Assembly: GCA_965221465.1 (NCBI GenBank)
Contig: OZ244892.1
Location: 2,046,001 to 2,110,000, forward strand
DNA: 64,000 bases
Source: Azophilus sp965221465
GTDB taxonomy: Bacteria > Pseudomonadota > Gammaproteobacteria > Pseudomonadales > Azotimanducaceae
Direction of reading: 5' to 3'
Both the position numbers and the translations under genes were made by a program. Below are positions 21,401 through 25,700 of this stretch, piece by piece (within the stretch, counting starts at the first letter, position 1; each line of letters opens with the position of its first letter). Under the pieces are notes generated by a model. That model was not told the DNA's origin. It searched no databases and saw nothing but the letters and a program-made list of their open reading frames with translations.

Positions 21401-22230
21401 AGATGAGGTTACGGGCCAGGAACGGGCGGCAGCTCGAGTCCGACCTCAATTGGAAAATGGCTGCGGTGGGCGCTCGGGGCGATCTGTTCCCGCAAAGGCG
21501 GCTGTTTTCCGGGATGGCGCTGGCCCTGACCTCGGATGCGCTTTGGGCGCGCACGGAGCTGGACGACGCACTGGCGCTGCCCGGCGCCGAAGGCGACATG
21601 AACCGGCTGCGGCTTGGCCTGGAGGGCAGCTGGGCGTTGACCATCGGCCAGAAAGGGTCCGCCATCGTTCCGAGGATGGAGATTGGCGTGCGCCACGACG
21701 GCGGCGATGCCGAATCCGGCACTGGCATGGAGATTGGCGGCGGCTTGGCCTACCGCATGCCGACCCTCGGTCTTGAACTGACTGTCCAAGGCCGCACGTT
21801 GGTGACCCACGCGGATGACGACTTGGAGGAGAAAGGCTATGCCGTTTCCTTCCTCTATCGCCCGAATCGCGAGAACGGCCTTGGCCCGTCGCTGACGCTG
21901 ACCCAAGACTGGGGCGGCACGGCCACCGGCGGGCTCGACGCCCTGTTCGCCACCAACCCGCTGGAGCAGCGCAGCGGTGGCTACGGCCAGGCCAGCCGCT
22001 ACACGGCCGAGGCGGCTTACGGGCTGCGGGCGTTCAGCGGGCGCTTCACCGCTGGCCCACGAGTGCGCATTGGCCACTCAGTGGGTTCGCAGGAATACGG
22101 GCTCGGATGGTACCTGGCGCCCACCATCGACGGGCCTGACCTGTCCATCGGCCTGATGCTGACGCGCAGCCAAGGCACTGAAACCAACCCGATGCACGGC
22201 GTGAAGATGGAGATCAGCGCCCGCTGGTAG
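9490..22230 (+). CDS. Giant FN3/cadherin-like/He_PIG repeat protein with autotransporter-like beta-barrel (4246 aa)
   Basis: A basic, Pro/Ala-rich extension of ~60 residues precedes a signal peptide (RRPLLRKFTLGLVASVLSAL, likely cut after LPAFA at ~85), an extended form typical of large secreted proteins. About 14 FN3 domains follow between residues ~155 and ~2588, recognisable by VTLxWxxPxDxxITxYQxRY and TGLTNGTxYAFEIRAVNAGG. They are interspersed with three copies of an RTLTYTFxDDG domain and two He_PIG units. Next come three ~216-residue cadherin/VCBS-like units and four 99-residue He_PIG-like units. The last ~510 residues (linker ALEGWLTRFGRAVAQQ) form an outer-membrane barrel ending in aromatic Trp. 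It is probably a surface adhesin, self-transported as in type V secretion. Ligand unknown. Confidence 0.85.
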   Translation: MPKPTPTRAAPTGGRPVQSAAQPPSTVQSASFKHPAKHPAPPRPSGSVVGHTAKSNLVLAKRRPLLRKFTLGLVASVLSALPAFAEAQALQATAQARNAPEPAPALADRITEQVIAAPSTPTAALAAGTPAAAPLRGGFNNALPASNTATPLSAHPNAPANLAASAGDAQVTLSWNNPNDSSITKYQVRYGAGATVPASATWGDITGSGAGTTSHKVTGLTNFTAYAFEIRAVNAHGNSDASAVVTATPVLAAPDAPGNFTVTPGDGKVTLNWELPDNTSEIDKVAVRYHEKNSSNQATTVELATNATTYEVGGLTNGTLYTFVVEVENRAGSSQVAQDARPALAVPAAPTGLTATAGNTTVTLAWDDPSDTSITRYRLRYGAGSTVPAGANWGDISGSDDQTTTHMVTGLTNGTQYAFEIRAVNAGGNSGASATATATPAAPPQARTLTYTFTDDGTTTTITASGSLDLSAFTYDPFDNVAGAQSLLLNDRNIWSVEPPGFNAARRYNNVNLVTTGSDSYTGTSNLSLAGRNYSTDLHVRLSAGSTYLRLDAGRFNNQHVYQVSNATATFTGTLLDTLGDNDFHVEHAFGLQKIVFKATPPKPAAPTGLAATAGSGKVTLNWTDPSNNTISKYQLRYGQGATVPDSAAWGDIAGSGAATTSHTVTGLANGQQYAFQIRAVNNGGESDASGTVTATPVSAVPSFGTQTIADQRYGQGTTIATLTLPQATGGDVPLTYSLAPNAPSGLAFDATNRTLTGTPNTVQSATAYTYTVTDADGDTASLAFNITIAQARTLTYTFSDDGSTVTIAASGSLDATGFNFDRNDVPSDTTNIRMDDTDIWGIHPHNSIPIRRYDALPNFVTTGEGSYGGTNELSNMVNYSSNYHVRFSTFYKLLQLDSANFTGDIYKIANGAATFDGTLQSSLGDNDFDIEFAMGNQKIVFQTANPATVPAAPTGLAATAGDAQVNLAWTNPNDSNITRYQVRYGAGSTVPATATWADIDSSGAGTTSHTVAGLTNATGYAFEIRAVNARGNSSASGSVTATPALAVPAVPTEFSATAGNAQASLSWTLPTNASEIGGVQVRWKATADLPFNDATDTWTGLSDGTATSYIATGLTNGTGYTFEVRATNTAGNGAAATATATPAVPPATVTGLSATPGDTTVTLNWTDPNDANITTYQLRYGAGTTVPATATWGDIAGSGAGTTSHMVTGLTNGTQYAFEIRAVNAGGPGPASEQVVMRPGPPLQPGGFRVVGGNAQVTLSWNNPSDTTITRYQLRHKEGTSFSDSDTWSDIANSGQTTTHTVTGLTNGTTWAFQIRAVNAAGAGPASETLTMLPRASNRAPVFRGSVFRGDGEVLSSSYSNARLTKGFSPRFSDPDGDELTFTWTANPPQPNLEVRIEEPGWSTVNPESQYLRYRATGPVERTTLTLTGTDPYGLSVSTSAVVTTSNTAPKAKSPPYPDQTLAVGNTLTVNLTDMFVDDEGDDIRLYLRKPDNGNNIDTTALDWGAISVLAHTPGEETIIITVDDIFGAEGTDSFKVTVIAAAAKPTGLTAASGNGQAVLTWTDPGDSSITKYQVRHKAGTSFSNSDDSLWTDITGSGASTTSHTVTGLTSGTAYVFQVRAVNAGGVGTPSDEAVLRLGAPLQPSGFRVLGGNGEVTLSWSDPSDATITRYQLRRKEGTSFSPSDDSLWADIANSGASTTTHTVSGLTNGTTWAFQVRAVNANGAGPASETLTMLPRANNRAPVLGGSVFGNDGVVLPSRYRNVRLTKGFGPRFSDPDGDELTFTWTANPPQANLDVLIAEPGYSNAYPDSHYLRYRATGPVERTTLTLTGTDPYGLSVSTSAVVTTSNTAPKAKSPPYPDQTLAVGNTLTVNLTDMFVDDEGDDIRLLFRTPDNGNNVDTRAIDWGAFRVIAHTPGEEDIEVSVNDFFGAEGTDSFKVTVIAATAAPAGFTATSGDTQAVLAWTDPGDASITKYQSRHKAGTSFSDGDDGLWTDIDGSGASTTSHTVTELTNDTAYVFQVRAVNAGGPGAASDPATATPVTDLMPDFGTATVADQSYAQNTQITTLNLPQATGGDGTLTYSLSPDAPDGLAFDAANRTLSGTPTTGQAATAYTYTATDADGDTASLTFDITVLALPDAPTGLTSLGTGAKVTLSWTNPGDASITKYQVRHAAAAFVPEETVWTDITGSGAGTTRHDVTGLTNGTRYAFEIRAVNAGGAGAAATIRGTPVMARTLTYTFSDDGATVTIAASGSVDLRGFDFTETSGIVPGGQQSIKIDATESDASNIWAIHPPNDITVRTYAPLPDFVTTGRGSYEGSSSLSQLMGYSANFHIRFETSDNFLQLDAANLSGYIYEISDGVATFTGTLDGLLDDDFRVEHTVGNQKIVFTTAAPGALPNAPNLTAAAAGDTQVELTWTDPGDASITKYQVRHGEGQTVPSSATWADITGSGATTTTHTVMGLTNDKAYAFEIRAVNASGFSDASNTVSATPLAKPSAPAGLAAEAGDAKATLTWTDPDNDSITKYQLRYGAGSSVPATATWADIPDSGATTVQHEVAGLTNGTEHAFQIRAVNASGEGAASAEVTATPSNTPPTAADNTITTDEDTAYTFDAADFNFSDADTDDTLASVKVTGLETAGALQLSGADVTLDQVVTAADIDADNLTFTPAANANGDPYATFQFSVNDGTDDSAASYTMTIDVTAVNDAPTVANAIGARSVAAGSNLTVALETDGSEVFNDVDGDTLTYSATSATETAATVTVDNDADTITLNGVAVGTSEITVTAADGNGGTVNDTFTLTVTAPPLTNTPPTAADNTVTTDEDTAYTFDAADFNFSDADSGAILASVKITGLETAGALQLSGADVTQDQVVTAADIDGDNLTFTPAANANGDPYASFRFSVNDGDSDSTASYTMTIDVTAVNDAPTVANAIGARSVAAGSNLAVALETAGSEVFNDVDGDTLTYSATSATETAATVTVDNDANTITLSGVAAGTSVITVTAADGNGSSVTDTLTLTVTSDPGPTNTPPTASDNTVTTDEDTAYTFDAADFNFSDADTGDTLASVKVTGLETAGALQLSGADVTQDQVITAADIDADYLTFTPAANANGDPYATFRFSVNDGTDDSTASYTMTIDVTAVNDAPTVANAIGPRSVAPGSTLTLELETAGSEVFNDVDGDTLTYSATSATEAAATVTVDNDANTITLSGVAAGTSVITVTAADGDGGTASTTFTVTVSSSGGGGGGPINRVPTFGDETIDDQSYTQDEAIDALTLPEASGGNGTLSYRISPELPAGLSFDAETRTLSGTPTEVQEATTYTYTAEDSDDNTEASDTATLTFAITVLEADSAPTFGDATIEDQTYTQNESIDALTLPEASGGNGELSYSISPELPAGLSFDAETRTLSGAPTEVQEATTYTYAAEDSDDNTEASDTATLTFAITVLEADSAPTFGDATIEDQTYTQNESIDALTLPEASGGNGELSYSISPELPAGLSFDAETRTLSGAPTEVQEATTYTYAAEDSDDNTEASDTATLTFAITVLEADSAPTFGDETIEDQTYTQDEAIDALTLPEAMGGNGVLSYGISPELPAGLSFDAETRTLSGTPTEVQEATTYTYAAEDSDDNTEASDTATLTFAITVSGDNQGPVVDNPLADHTVAAGESVDVDLSAVFSDPDGDPLTLSAVSGDSSTVTVSLTGTTLTVNGVVAGSANVTVTATDASGATANDTFNVTVAVATDGQEALEGWLTRFGRAVAQQALDGVADRMSAPRTAGSKSAIGGASFMPADRLGADGALWADALGQGHPQAILGGATGPGNGVHNQPDGLGGMGGMDANDSPDLQRDFPRSQTLGVGETLRRSSFTLTGKQDANGANFALWGRAAHSTFSGQDGRFTPDGEVTSGMLGLDYGTNSWLAGVAFAHSTGKGSALNDYAPFAGSGQDDDEIRASLISAIPYGSVKATDNFTVWGAAGFGSGEMRLRARNGRQLESDLNWKMAAVGARGDLFPQRRLFSGMALALTSDALWARTELDDALALPGAEGDMNRLRLGLEGSWALTIGQKGSAIVPRMEIGVRHDGGDAESGTGMEIGGGLAYRMPTLGLELTVQGRTLVTHADDDLEEKGYAVSFLYRPNRENGLGPSLTLTQDWGGTATGGLDALFATNPLEQRSGGYGQASRYTAEAAYGLRAFSGRFTAGPRVRIGHSVGSQEYGLGWYLAPTIDGPDLSIGLMLTRSQGTETNPMHGVKMEISARW
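10828..11280 (+). repeat. RTLTYTF domain, copy 1 (inside giant protein)
   Basis: This ~150-residue module starts RTLTYTFTDDGTTTTITASG and ends FGLQKIVF. Its shared landmarks are an early beta-hairpin, IWSVEPP (IWGIHP in copy 2, IWAIHPP in copy 3), FVTTG-GSY.G, a YS.N.HVRF core and a TFTGTL..LGDNDFHVEHA end. I do not recognise a named family. It sits between FN3 domains. Confidence 0.75.
11866..12315 (+). repeat. RTLTYTF domain, copy 2
   Basis: This is the second copy of the ~150-residue module, starting RTLTYTFSDDGSTVTIAASG and ending MGNQKIVF. It lies between a He_PIG unit and an FN3 domain. It keeps IWGIHP, the YSSNYHVRFS core and the LGDNDFDIEFA end, with clear sequence divergence between these landmarks. 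Confidence 0.75.
13207..15612 (+). repeat. Two ~1.2-kb tandem units (402 aa each) in the giant gene
   Basis: The unit FN3, then a cadherin-like stretch (NRAPV..FSDPDGDELTFTW), then a second stretch (TLAVGNTLTVNLTDMFVDDE), then FN3 occurs twice with a 1206-bp period (for example 13501 and 14707). Long runs are identical at DNA level, for example around 13740-13920 and 14946-15125, so the duplication is fairly recent. Confidence 0.8.
16189..16656 (+). repeat. RTLTYTF domain, copy 3
   Basis: This is the third copy, starting RTLTYTFSDDGATVTIAASG and ending VGNQKIVF. IWAIHPP, YSANFHIRFE and the acidic DDDFRVEH end are retained. It is closer to copy 2 than to copy 1 at the start. Confidence 0.75.
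17257..19203 (+). repeat. Three ~216-aa cadherin/VCBS-like repeats in the giant gene
   Basis: Units begin at 17257, 17905 and 18556 (periods of 648 and 651 bp). Each starts NTPPTA-DNT-TTDEDTAYTF, continues through ADFNFSDAD and DVTAVNDAPTVANAIG, and ends with a TVTVDNDA-TITL-GVA-GTS stretch. Acidic DADxD motifs suggest calcium binding. A short Gly-rich linker (SSGGGGGG) follows the last unit. Confidence 0.85.
19228..20415 (+). repeat. Four near-identical 297-bp repeats (99 aa) in the giant gene
   Basis: Units begin at 19228, 19525, 19822 and 20119, exactly 297 bp apart. Each reads PTFGDxTI-DQ-YTQ then ALTLPEA, LSFDAETRTLSG, EDSDDNTEASDTATLTFAI (a He_PIG-like fold). Units 2 and 3 are almost base-for-base identical, a sign of recent amplification and a likely site of copy-number change. 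Confidence 0.9.
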
Positions 22231-22249
22231 CATGCGCGCGCTTCGTACC

Positions 22250-22417
22250 CGTCCGCGAGGTCACCCCTGGTGTTCGATCGATTATGCCATAACCAAGCCC
22301 GCGCTCGACGCCCGGCCGCGCAGGCACACGGGCGACCCATTCCATGACGCCAGGTCGGTTGGTGATGTTCACCTTCCAGGCGGTAGGCGTGGGCGAGGTC
22401 CACAATTCCATAGCCAT
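22250..22417 (-). pseudogene. Glutathione S-transferase gene with large internal deletion
   Basis: On the minus strand an ATG at 22417 starts MAMELWTSPTPTAWKVNI, a GST N-terminus (thioredoxin-fold strand with the catalytic-site Pro/Trp region). It then jumps directly to GVMEWVARVPARPGVERGL, which matches the last helix of the GST C-domain. About 150 residues are missing in between, so the product cannot fold as a GST. Confidence 0.7.
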
Positions 22418-22430
22418 GATTTCTCCCCAG

Positions 22431-22575
22431 TTAAAGGCTAACGCGCAGTTGTCCCAGGTAGTCCATCTTGCCCAGAGGCACGCCGTGTTCACGCAGCACC
22501 GCATAGGTGGTTGTCGCGTGAAAGTAGAAATCGGGCAGAGAAAAGGACAACATGAAATTGTCGGTGGTGATTGTT
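22431..22575 (-). pseudogene. DUF1993 protein, C-terminal fragment
   Basis: The minus strand reads NFMLSFSLPDFYFHATTTYA, then VLREHGVPLGKMDYLGQL and a stop at 22431. This is the conserved end of DUF1993 family proteins (usual length ~170 residues). The preceding ~120 residues are absent, replaced by the end of the crotonase gene. Confidence 0.7.
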
Positions 22576-22581
22576 TTTAAT

Positions 22582-23250
22582 CTACAGACCCAGGCTGGCA
22601 GCCATGATCTGCAGCGACTGTTGCCTGGGTACTAGCTTGTTTCCCGCGTAGGCTTTCGCAGGCAACTTAGCCAACTGGGCGGCTAATTCAGCTGCTGCAT
22701 CGATGGCCTCGCCTTCGGGAACGAGGCGGTCGAGGAAGCCCGCATCGACCGCGCCCGCCGGGTCCAGGGTGACTGACTGGGTGACCACAGGCAGAAACCG
22801 GGCGGGATTCACCCGCGCCTTCAGCGGCTCCATGGCCCAGTCTGGTAACACCATCCCCATGGCGGTCTCTATCATGCTGAACTTGTAGGCCCCCTGCTCG
22901 CCAATGCGGGTATCGCAGGCCAGGAGCCACAGGGCACCGATGGTAAAGGCGTGCCCGGTACAGGCAGCCACCAGCGGCTTGCCTGTGCTATAGAGCTTGT
23001 ACAGGATTTTCGCACCTGCCTGTCCAAGTTCCCCAATCGCCTGCACGTCGCCACTGGTCATGGTGGCCAGCTCGAATCCAGCGCAGAATGAACCTGGCCG
23101 CCCGGCAATCACGATGGCATCGGCATTGGCCTCTGCCTCCTCGAGGCGGGCGAGAATTTGCGCCGCCGCTGCTGGCGTAATGGCATTTTTCTTGCCATCG
23201 TCAAACTGGATAAGCGCGACGCCGTCGCGGTTTTCTACCTGTACCTGCAC
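22582..23250 (-). CDS. Enoyl-CoA hydratase/isomerase (crotonase) family protein
   Basis: The 222-residue protein begins with GTG. The crotonase core is clear: GKKNAITPAAAAQILARLEEAE, the oxyanion-hole segment GRPGSFCAGFEL, and GHAFTIGALWLLACDTRIG, which forms the second half of the site. It is shorter than typical crotonases (~260) because the C-terminal helix is reduced, a form common among uncharacterised hydratase-like proteins. It overlaps the TetR remnant by 16 bases, so the regulator may once have controlled it. Substrate unknown. Confidence 0.8.
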   Translation of the reverse strand: MQVQVENRDGVALIQFDDGKKNAITPAAAAQILARLEEAEANADAIVIAGRPGSFCAGFELATMTSGDVQAIGELGQAGAKILYKLYSTGKPLVAACTGHAFTIGALWLLACDTRIGEQGAYKFSMIETAMGMVLPDWAMEPLKARVNPARFLPVVTQSVTLDPAGAVDAGFLDRLVPEGEAIDAAAELAAQLAKLPAKAYAGNKLVPRQQSLQIMAASLGL

Positions 23251-23636
23251 TGTTTACTCCCAGTATTCGACGTTGAAATCATTCTGATAAGCAGCTGCAC
23301 GCGCTGGCGGGCCTCTGCCCTGCTCAAGACCGCGCGGCTTGCAACTCTGAGTCCGTAGGTATTGGTCATGAGATACTCTACCCCTTCCGCCACGCTTGGA
23401 TCTTCGCGGAGAGTGCTGCTGTCCTCGGCCTCCCGCAGGCACACGGACAATCTCTGCTCGAGACCGTTGAACTTACCTACCAACTGTTGATGAAGCTCGG
23501 TGTCTACTCCCTCCATTTCCAGGATGCTGTTCACTATCAAGCAACCTTTTCGGCGATTCTTGTCAGACACATCCACCACGGTGGTATTGAGGAATTCGCT
23601 AATGGCGTCCAGTCCCTGTCGAGAGGTACGGGTCAT
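23235..23636 (-). pseudogene. TetR-family regulator lacking the DNA-binding domain
   Basis: The 133-residue frame from ATG 23636 matches the ligand-binding half of TetR proteins (GLDAISEFL, RRKGCLIVNSILEM, VGKFNGLEQRLSVCLREAE, and the final ASRAVLSRAEARQRVQLLIR). The expected N-terminal helix-turn-helix (~60 residues) is missing, and upstream sequence gives no substitute. The break lies next to the Fic gene region, so the Fic insertion may have removed it. Confidence 0.7.
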
Positions 23637-23666
23637 TGCCCACCCTTCAGGGTCGCTTTTCCACTT

Positions 23667-23762
23667 TAAGCTAATTTTGATAAACCGCAATAAGCTAAAT
23701 CTAGATTGACACAAAAAGCTAACAACGATAGAACAGCATAAGCTAATTATGGGAAAACCTGC
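23667..23762 (+). promoter_or_regulatory. Four AAGCTAA boxes at exact 24-bp spacing before the Fic gene
   Basis: TAAGCTAA starts at 23667, 23691 and 23739, with a variant AAAGCTAA at 23715. All four share AAGCTAA and lie exactly 24 bp apart. A TTGACA (23706-23711) inside the second unit could be a -35 box, so the array overlaps a candidate promoter. The Fic ATG follows at 23777. An operator array for the Fic protein's own N-terminal domain is the simplest reading. Confidence 0.65.
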
Positions 23763-23776
23763 CCAAGGAACGGTCC

Positions 23777-25297
23777 ATGGCAACACCGCAGGAAAAACTG
23801 GCTGATGCGCTGGAAGCGCTCAAGGGTCTCCAGGATGAAGGCCAAGTTGCTATCAAATCCGCTTATTTGGCACGTGACCACCGCGAACGCCTCCTCAAAG
23901 CAGGATTCATCGCCCCCGTCATGAAGGGATGGTATATCCCGGTGCGTCCGGAAGAAGTGGGCGACGGCGAAACGACAGCCTGGTACGCGTCCTTCTGGGA
24001 TTTCTGCGCTGCTTATCTAGAATACCGGTTTAACTCTGAATGGAGTCTTTCACCCGAACAATCTGTCCTGATCCATGCGGGCAATCGAACAGTGCCTTTT
24101 CAACTTATGGTGAGGTCGCCCCGCGCGCGCAACAACATTACCGACCTTCTCCACGACACAAGCATTCTTGAAATCCGCGCCCAGACCGCCGAAGGCAATC
24201 AGCGCGAGACCGTAGAGGGCCTGCACACATTCAAGCTCCCACATGCACTCGTTCATAGCGCAGACCGGCTCTTCAAACACCATGCGACTGATGCCCGTAC
24301 GGCTCTTGCGCAGATCAGAGATGCCTCGGAACTGCTTTCAATCCTTCTCGATGGCGGTCACAGCACTATCGCGGGAAGGCTTGCCGGAGCCCTTCGTACA
24401 ATCGGGCACGACCGCATTGCGGATAACATCGTGAAAGCCATGCGCGCCGCCGGTTACAGTGTCAGCGAAACAAACCCGTTCGCAGACGGCAAAACTGTTT
24501 CCCTGCCACGGCGCGAGCCATCGCCCCATGTCAGCCGTATCCGGACAAGCTGGCTCACCATGCGCGAGCAAATCATCGATCATTTCCCCGTGCCGCCCGG
24601 TCTGCCAACCGAAAAGAAAAAACACCTGGCGGCGGTCGACAACATCTACGTCACTGATGCTTATCACTCGCTGTCGATCGAAGGCTATCGCGTTACACCG
24701 GAACTCATCGAACGCGTGCGCAGCGGCACCTGGAATCCGGACCGGATCGAAGCCGATACAAAACAACGCGACGCGATGGCAGCACGCGGATATTGGCTTG
24801 CCTTCAATGAAGTGAAAAAGAGCATCGAGAAAGTCCTCGAAAGCGAGAACCCCGGCACGATTGCCGATCATGATCACGGAGACTGGTACAGGGCGCTCTT
24901 TAGCCCGAGTGTCGATGCGGGAATTCTAAAAAACTTAGACCTGGCCGGATACCGCAACGATCAGGTCTTTATCCGCGGCTCAAAGCACGTGCCGATCAAG
25001 AAAGAGGCCGTGCTTGATTGCATGCCCGCCCTCTTCGACCTGCTCACAGAAGAAGAGCATCCTGCTGTCCGGGTTGTGCTCGGCCACTGGGTGTTTGTTT
25101 ATGTTCACCCATACATGGACGGCAATGGCCGCATGGGGCGTTTCTTGATGAACTTGATGATGGCGTCCGGCGGCTATCCCTGGACCGTCATCACCGTCGA
25201 AAAACGGTCCGAATACATGCAAGCCCTCGAGTCAGCAAGCGTAGAGGGAGACATCTTCCCGTTCACGAAATTTCTTGCTGGGCTGCTGACGGAGTGA
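23777..25297 (+). CDS. Fic-domain protein (AMPylase type) with AbiEi-like N-terminal wing-helix
   Basis: The protein has 506 residues. The first ~60 (GLQDEGQVAIKSAYLARDHR then KAGFIAPVMKGWYIP) resemble the DNA-binding head of AbiEi-type antitoxins. A middle region follows, then a Fic domain with the full catalytic motif HPYMDGNGR at 444-452. An inhibitory helix motif, S-x3-E-G, at 298-303 (SLSIEG) lies before the Fic core and marks a class II, self-inhibited enzyme. It probably transfers AMP to a protein target. No separate antitoxin gene is adjacent. The operator-like 24-bp array upstream suggests autoregulation by the N-terminal domain. Confidence 0.85.
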   Translation: MATPQEKLADALEALKGLQDEGQVAIKSAYLARDHRERLLKAGFIAPVMKGWYIPVRPEEVGDGETTAWYASFWDFCAAYLEYRFNSEWSLSPEQSVLIHAGNRTVPFQLMVRSPRARNNITDLLHDTSILEIRAQTAEGNQRETVEGLHTFKLPHALVHSADRLFKHHATDARTALAQIRDASELLSILLDGGHSTIAGRLAGALRTIGHDRIADNIVKAMRAAGYSVSETNPFADGKTVSLPRREPSPHVSRIRTSWLTMREQIIDHFPVPPGLPTEKKKHLAAVDNIYVTDAYHSLSIEGYRVTPELIERVRSGTWNPDRIEADTKQRDAMAARGYWLAFNEVKKSIEKVLESENPGTIADHDHGDWYRALFSPSVDAGILKNLDLAGYRNDQVFIRGSKHVPIKKEAVLDCMPALFDLLTEEEHPAVRVVLGHWVFVYVHPYMDGNGRMGRFLMNLMMASGGYPWTVITVEKRSEYMQALESASVEGDIFPFTKFLAGLLTE

Positions 25298-25299
25298 AA

Positions 25300-25547
25300 C
25301 TGCTCGCCCGAGGCAGCACAGGATCTCGCACATAGCCACCTGCGGTCTTGGCATTGGTCAAAGGTCCGCCGCCAGCCACGTAGGGGTCGATCTCGAAGCC
25401 GGCCCATTCGTCATTCATGGAAAGCGCGGGGTGCGTTTCCGAGGTGCCTTTGGCTTGGGTGATTTCAACGAGCGGCTCATTGCGCAGGCGCTTTTCGTTG
25501 TGCGCCAGCGTCATCGGGTCACCTGCCCAGGTGGCCAGTTCAAACAT
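25300..25547 (-). pseudogene. DUF3604 protein, internal fragment
   Basis: The minus strand reads LVEITQAKGTSETHPALSMN and DEWAGFEIDPYVAGGG, the conserved middle of DUF3604 proteins (normally over 600 residues). Both ends are missing. It abuts the 3' end of the Fic gene, opposite the TetR break, as if the Fic module had landed in an older minus-strand cluster. Confidence 0.7.
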
Positions 25548-25614
25548 CGGTCCGTGGAACCATGCTCCTCGTGAGGTGGAACCCTGCGACCGATTCCAAT
25601 GCGGGAAACGACCC

Positions 25615-25629
25615 AAACATCGTATGTTT
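25615..25629. promoter_or_regulatory. Operator-like palindrome AAACAT-CGT-ATGTTT
   Basis: This is a perfect 6-bp inverted repeat with a 3-bp spacer, 72 bp before the transporter start. The same motif occurs at 45445 and 46888 in the same locus. ATATCAAT follows at 25639-25646 and also after the third copy. It is the likely binding site of the FadR-type regulator encoded at 39048. Confidence 0.7.
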
Positions 25630-25700
25630 CATATTTGCATATCAATTTGTCCGAAATCCAAATAGAATGACGCAGGCGCAAATTCGAAAGGGCCTCGGCA

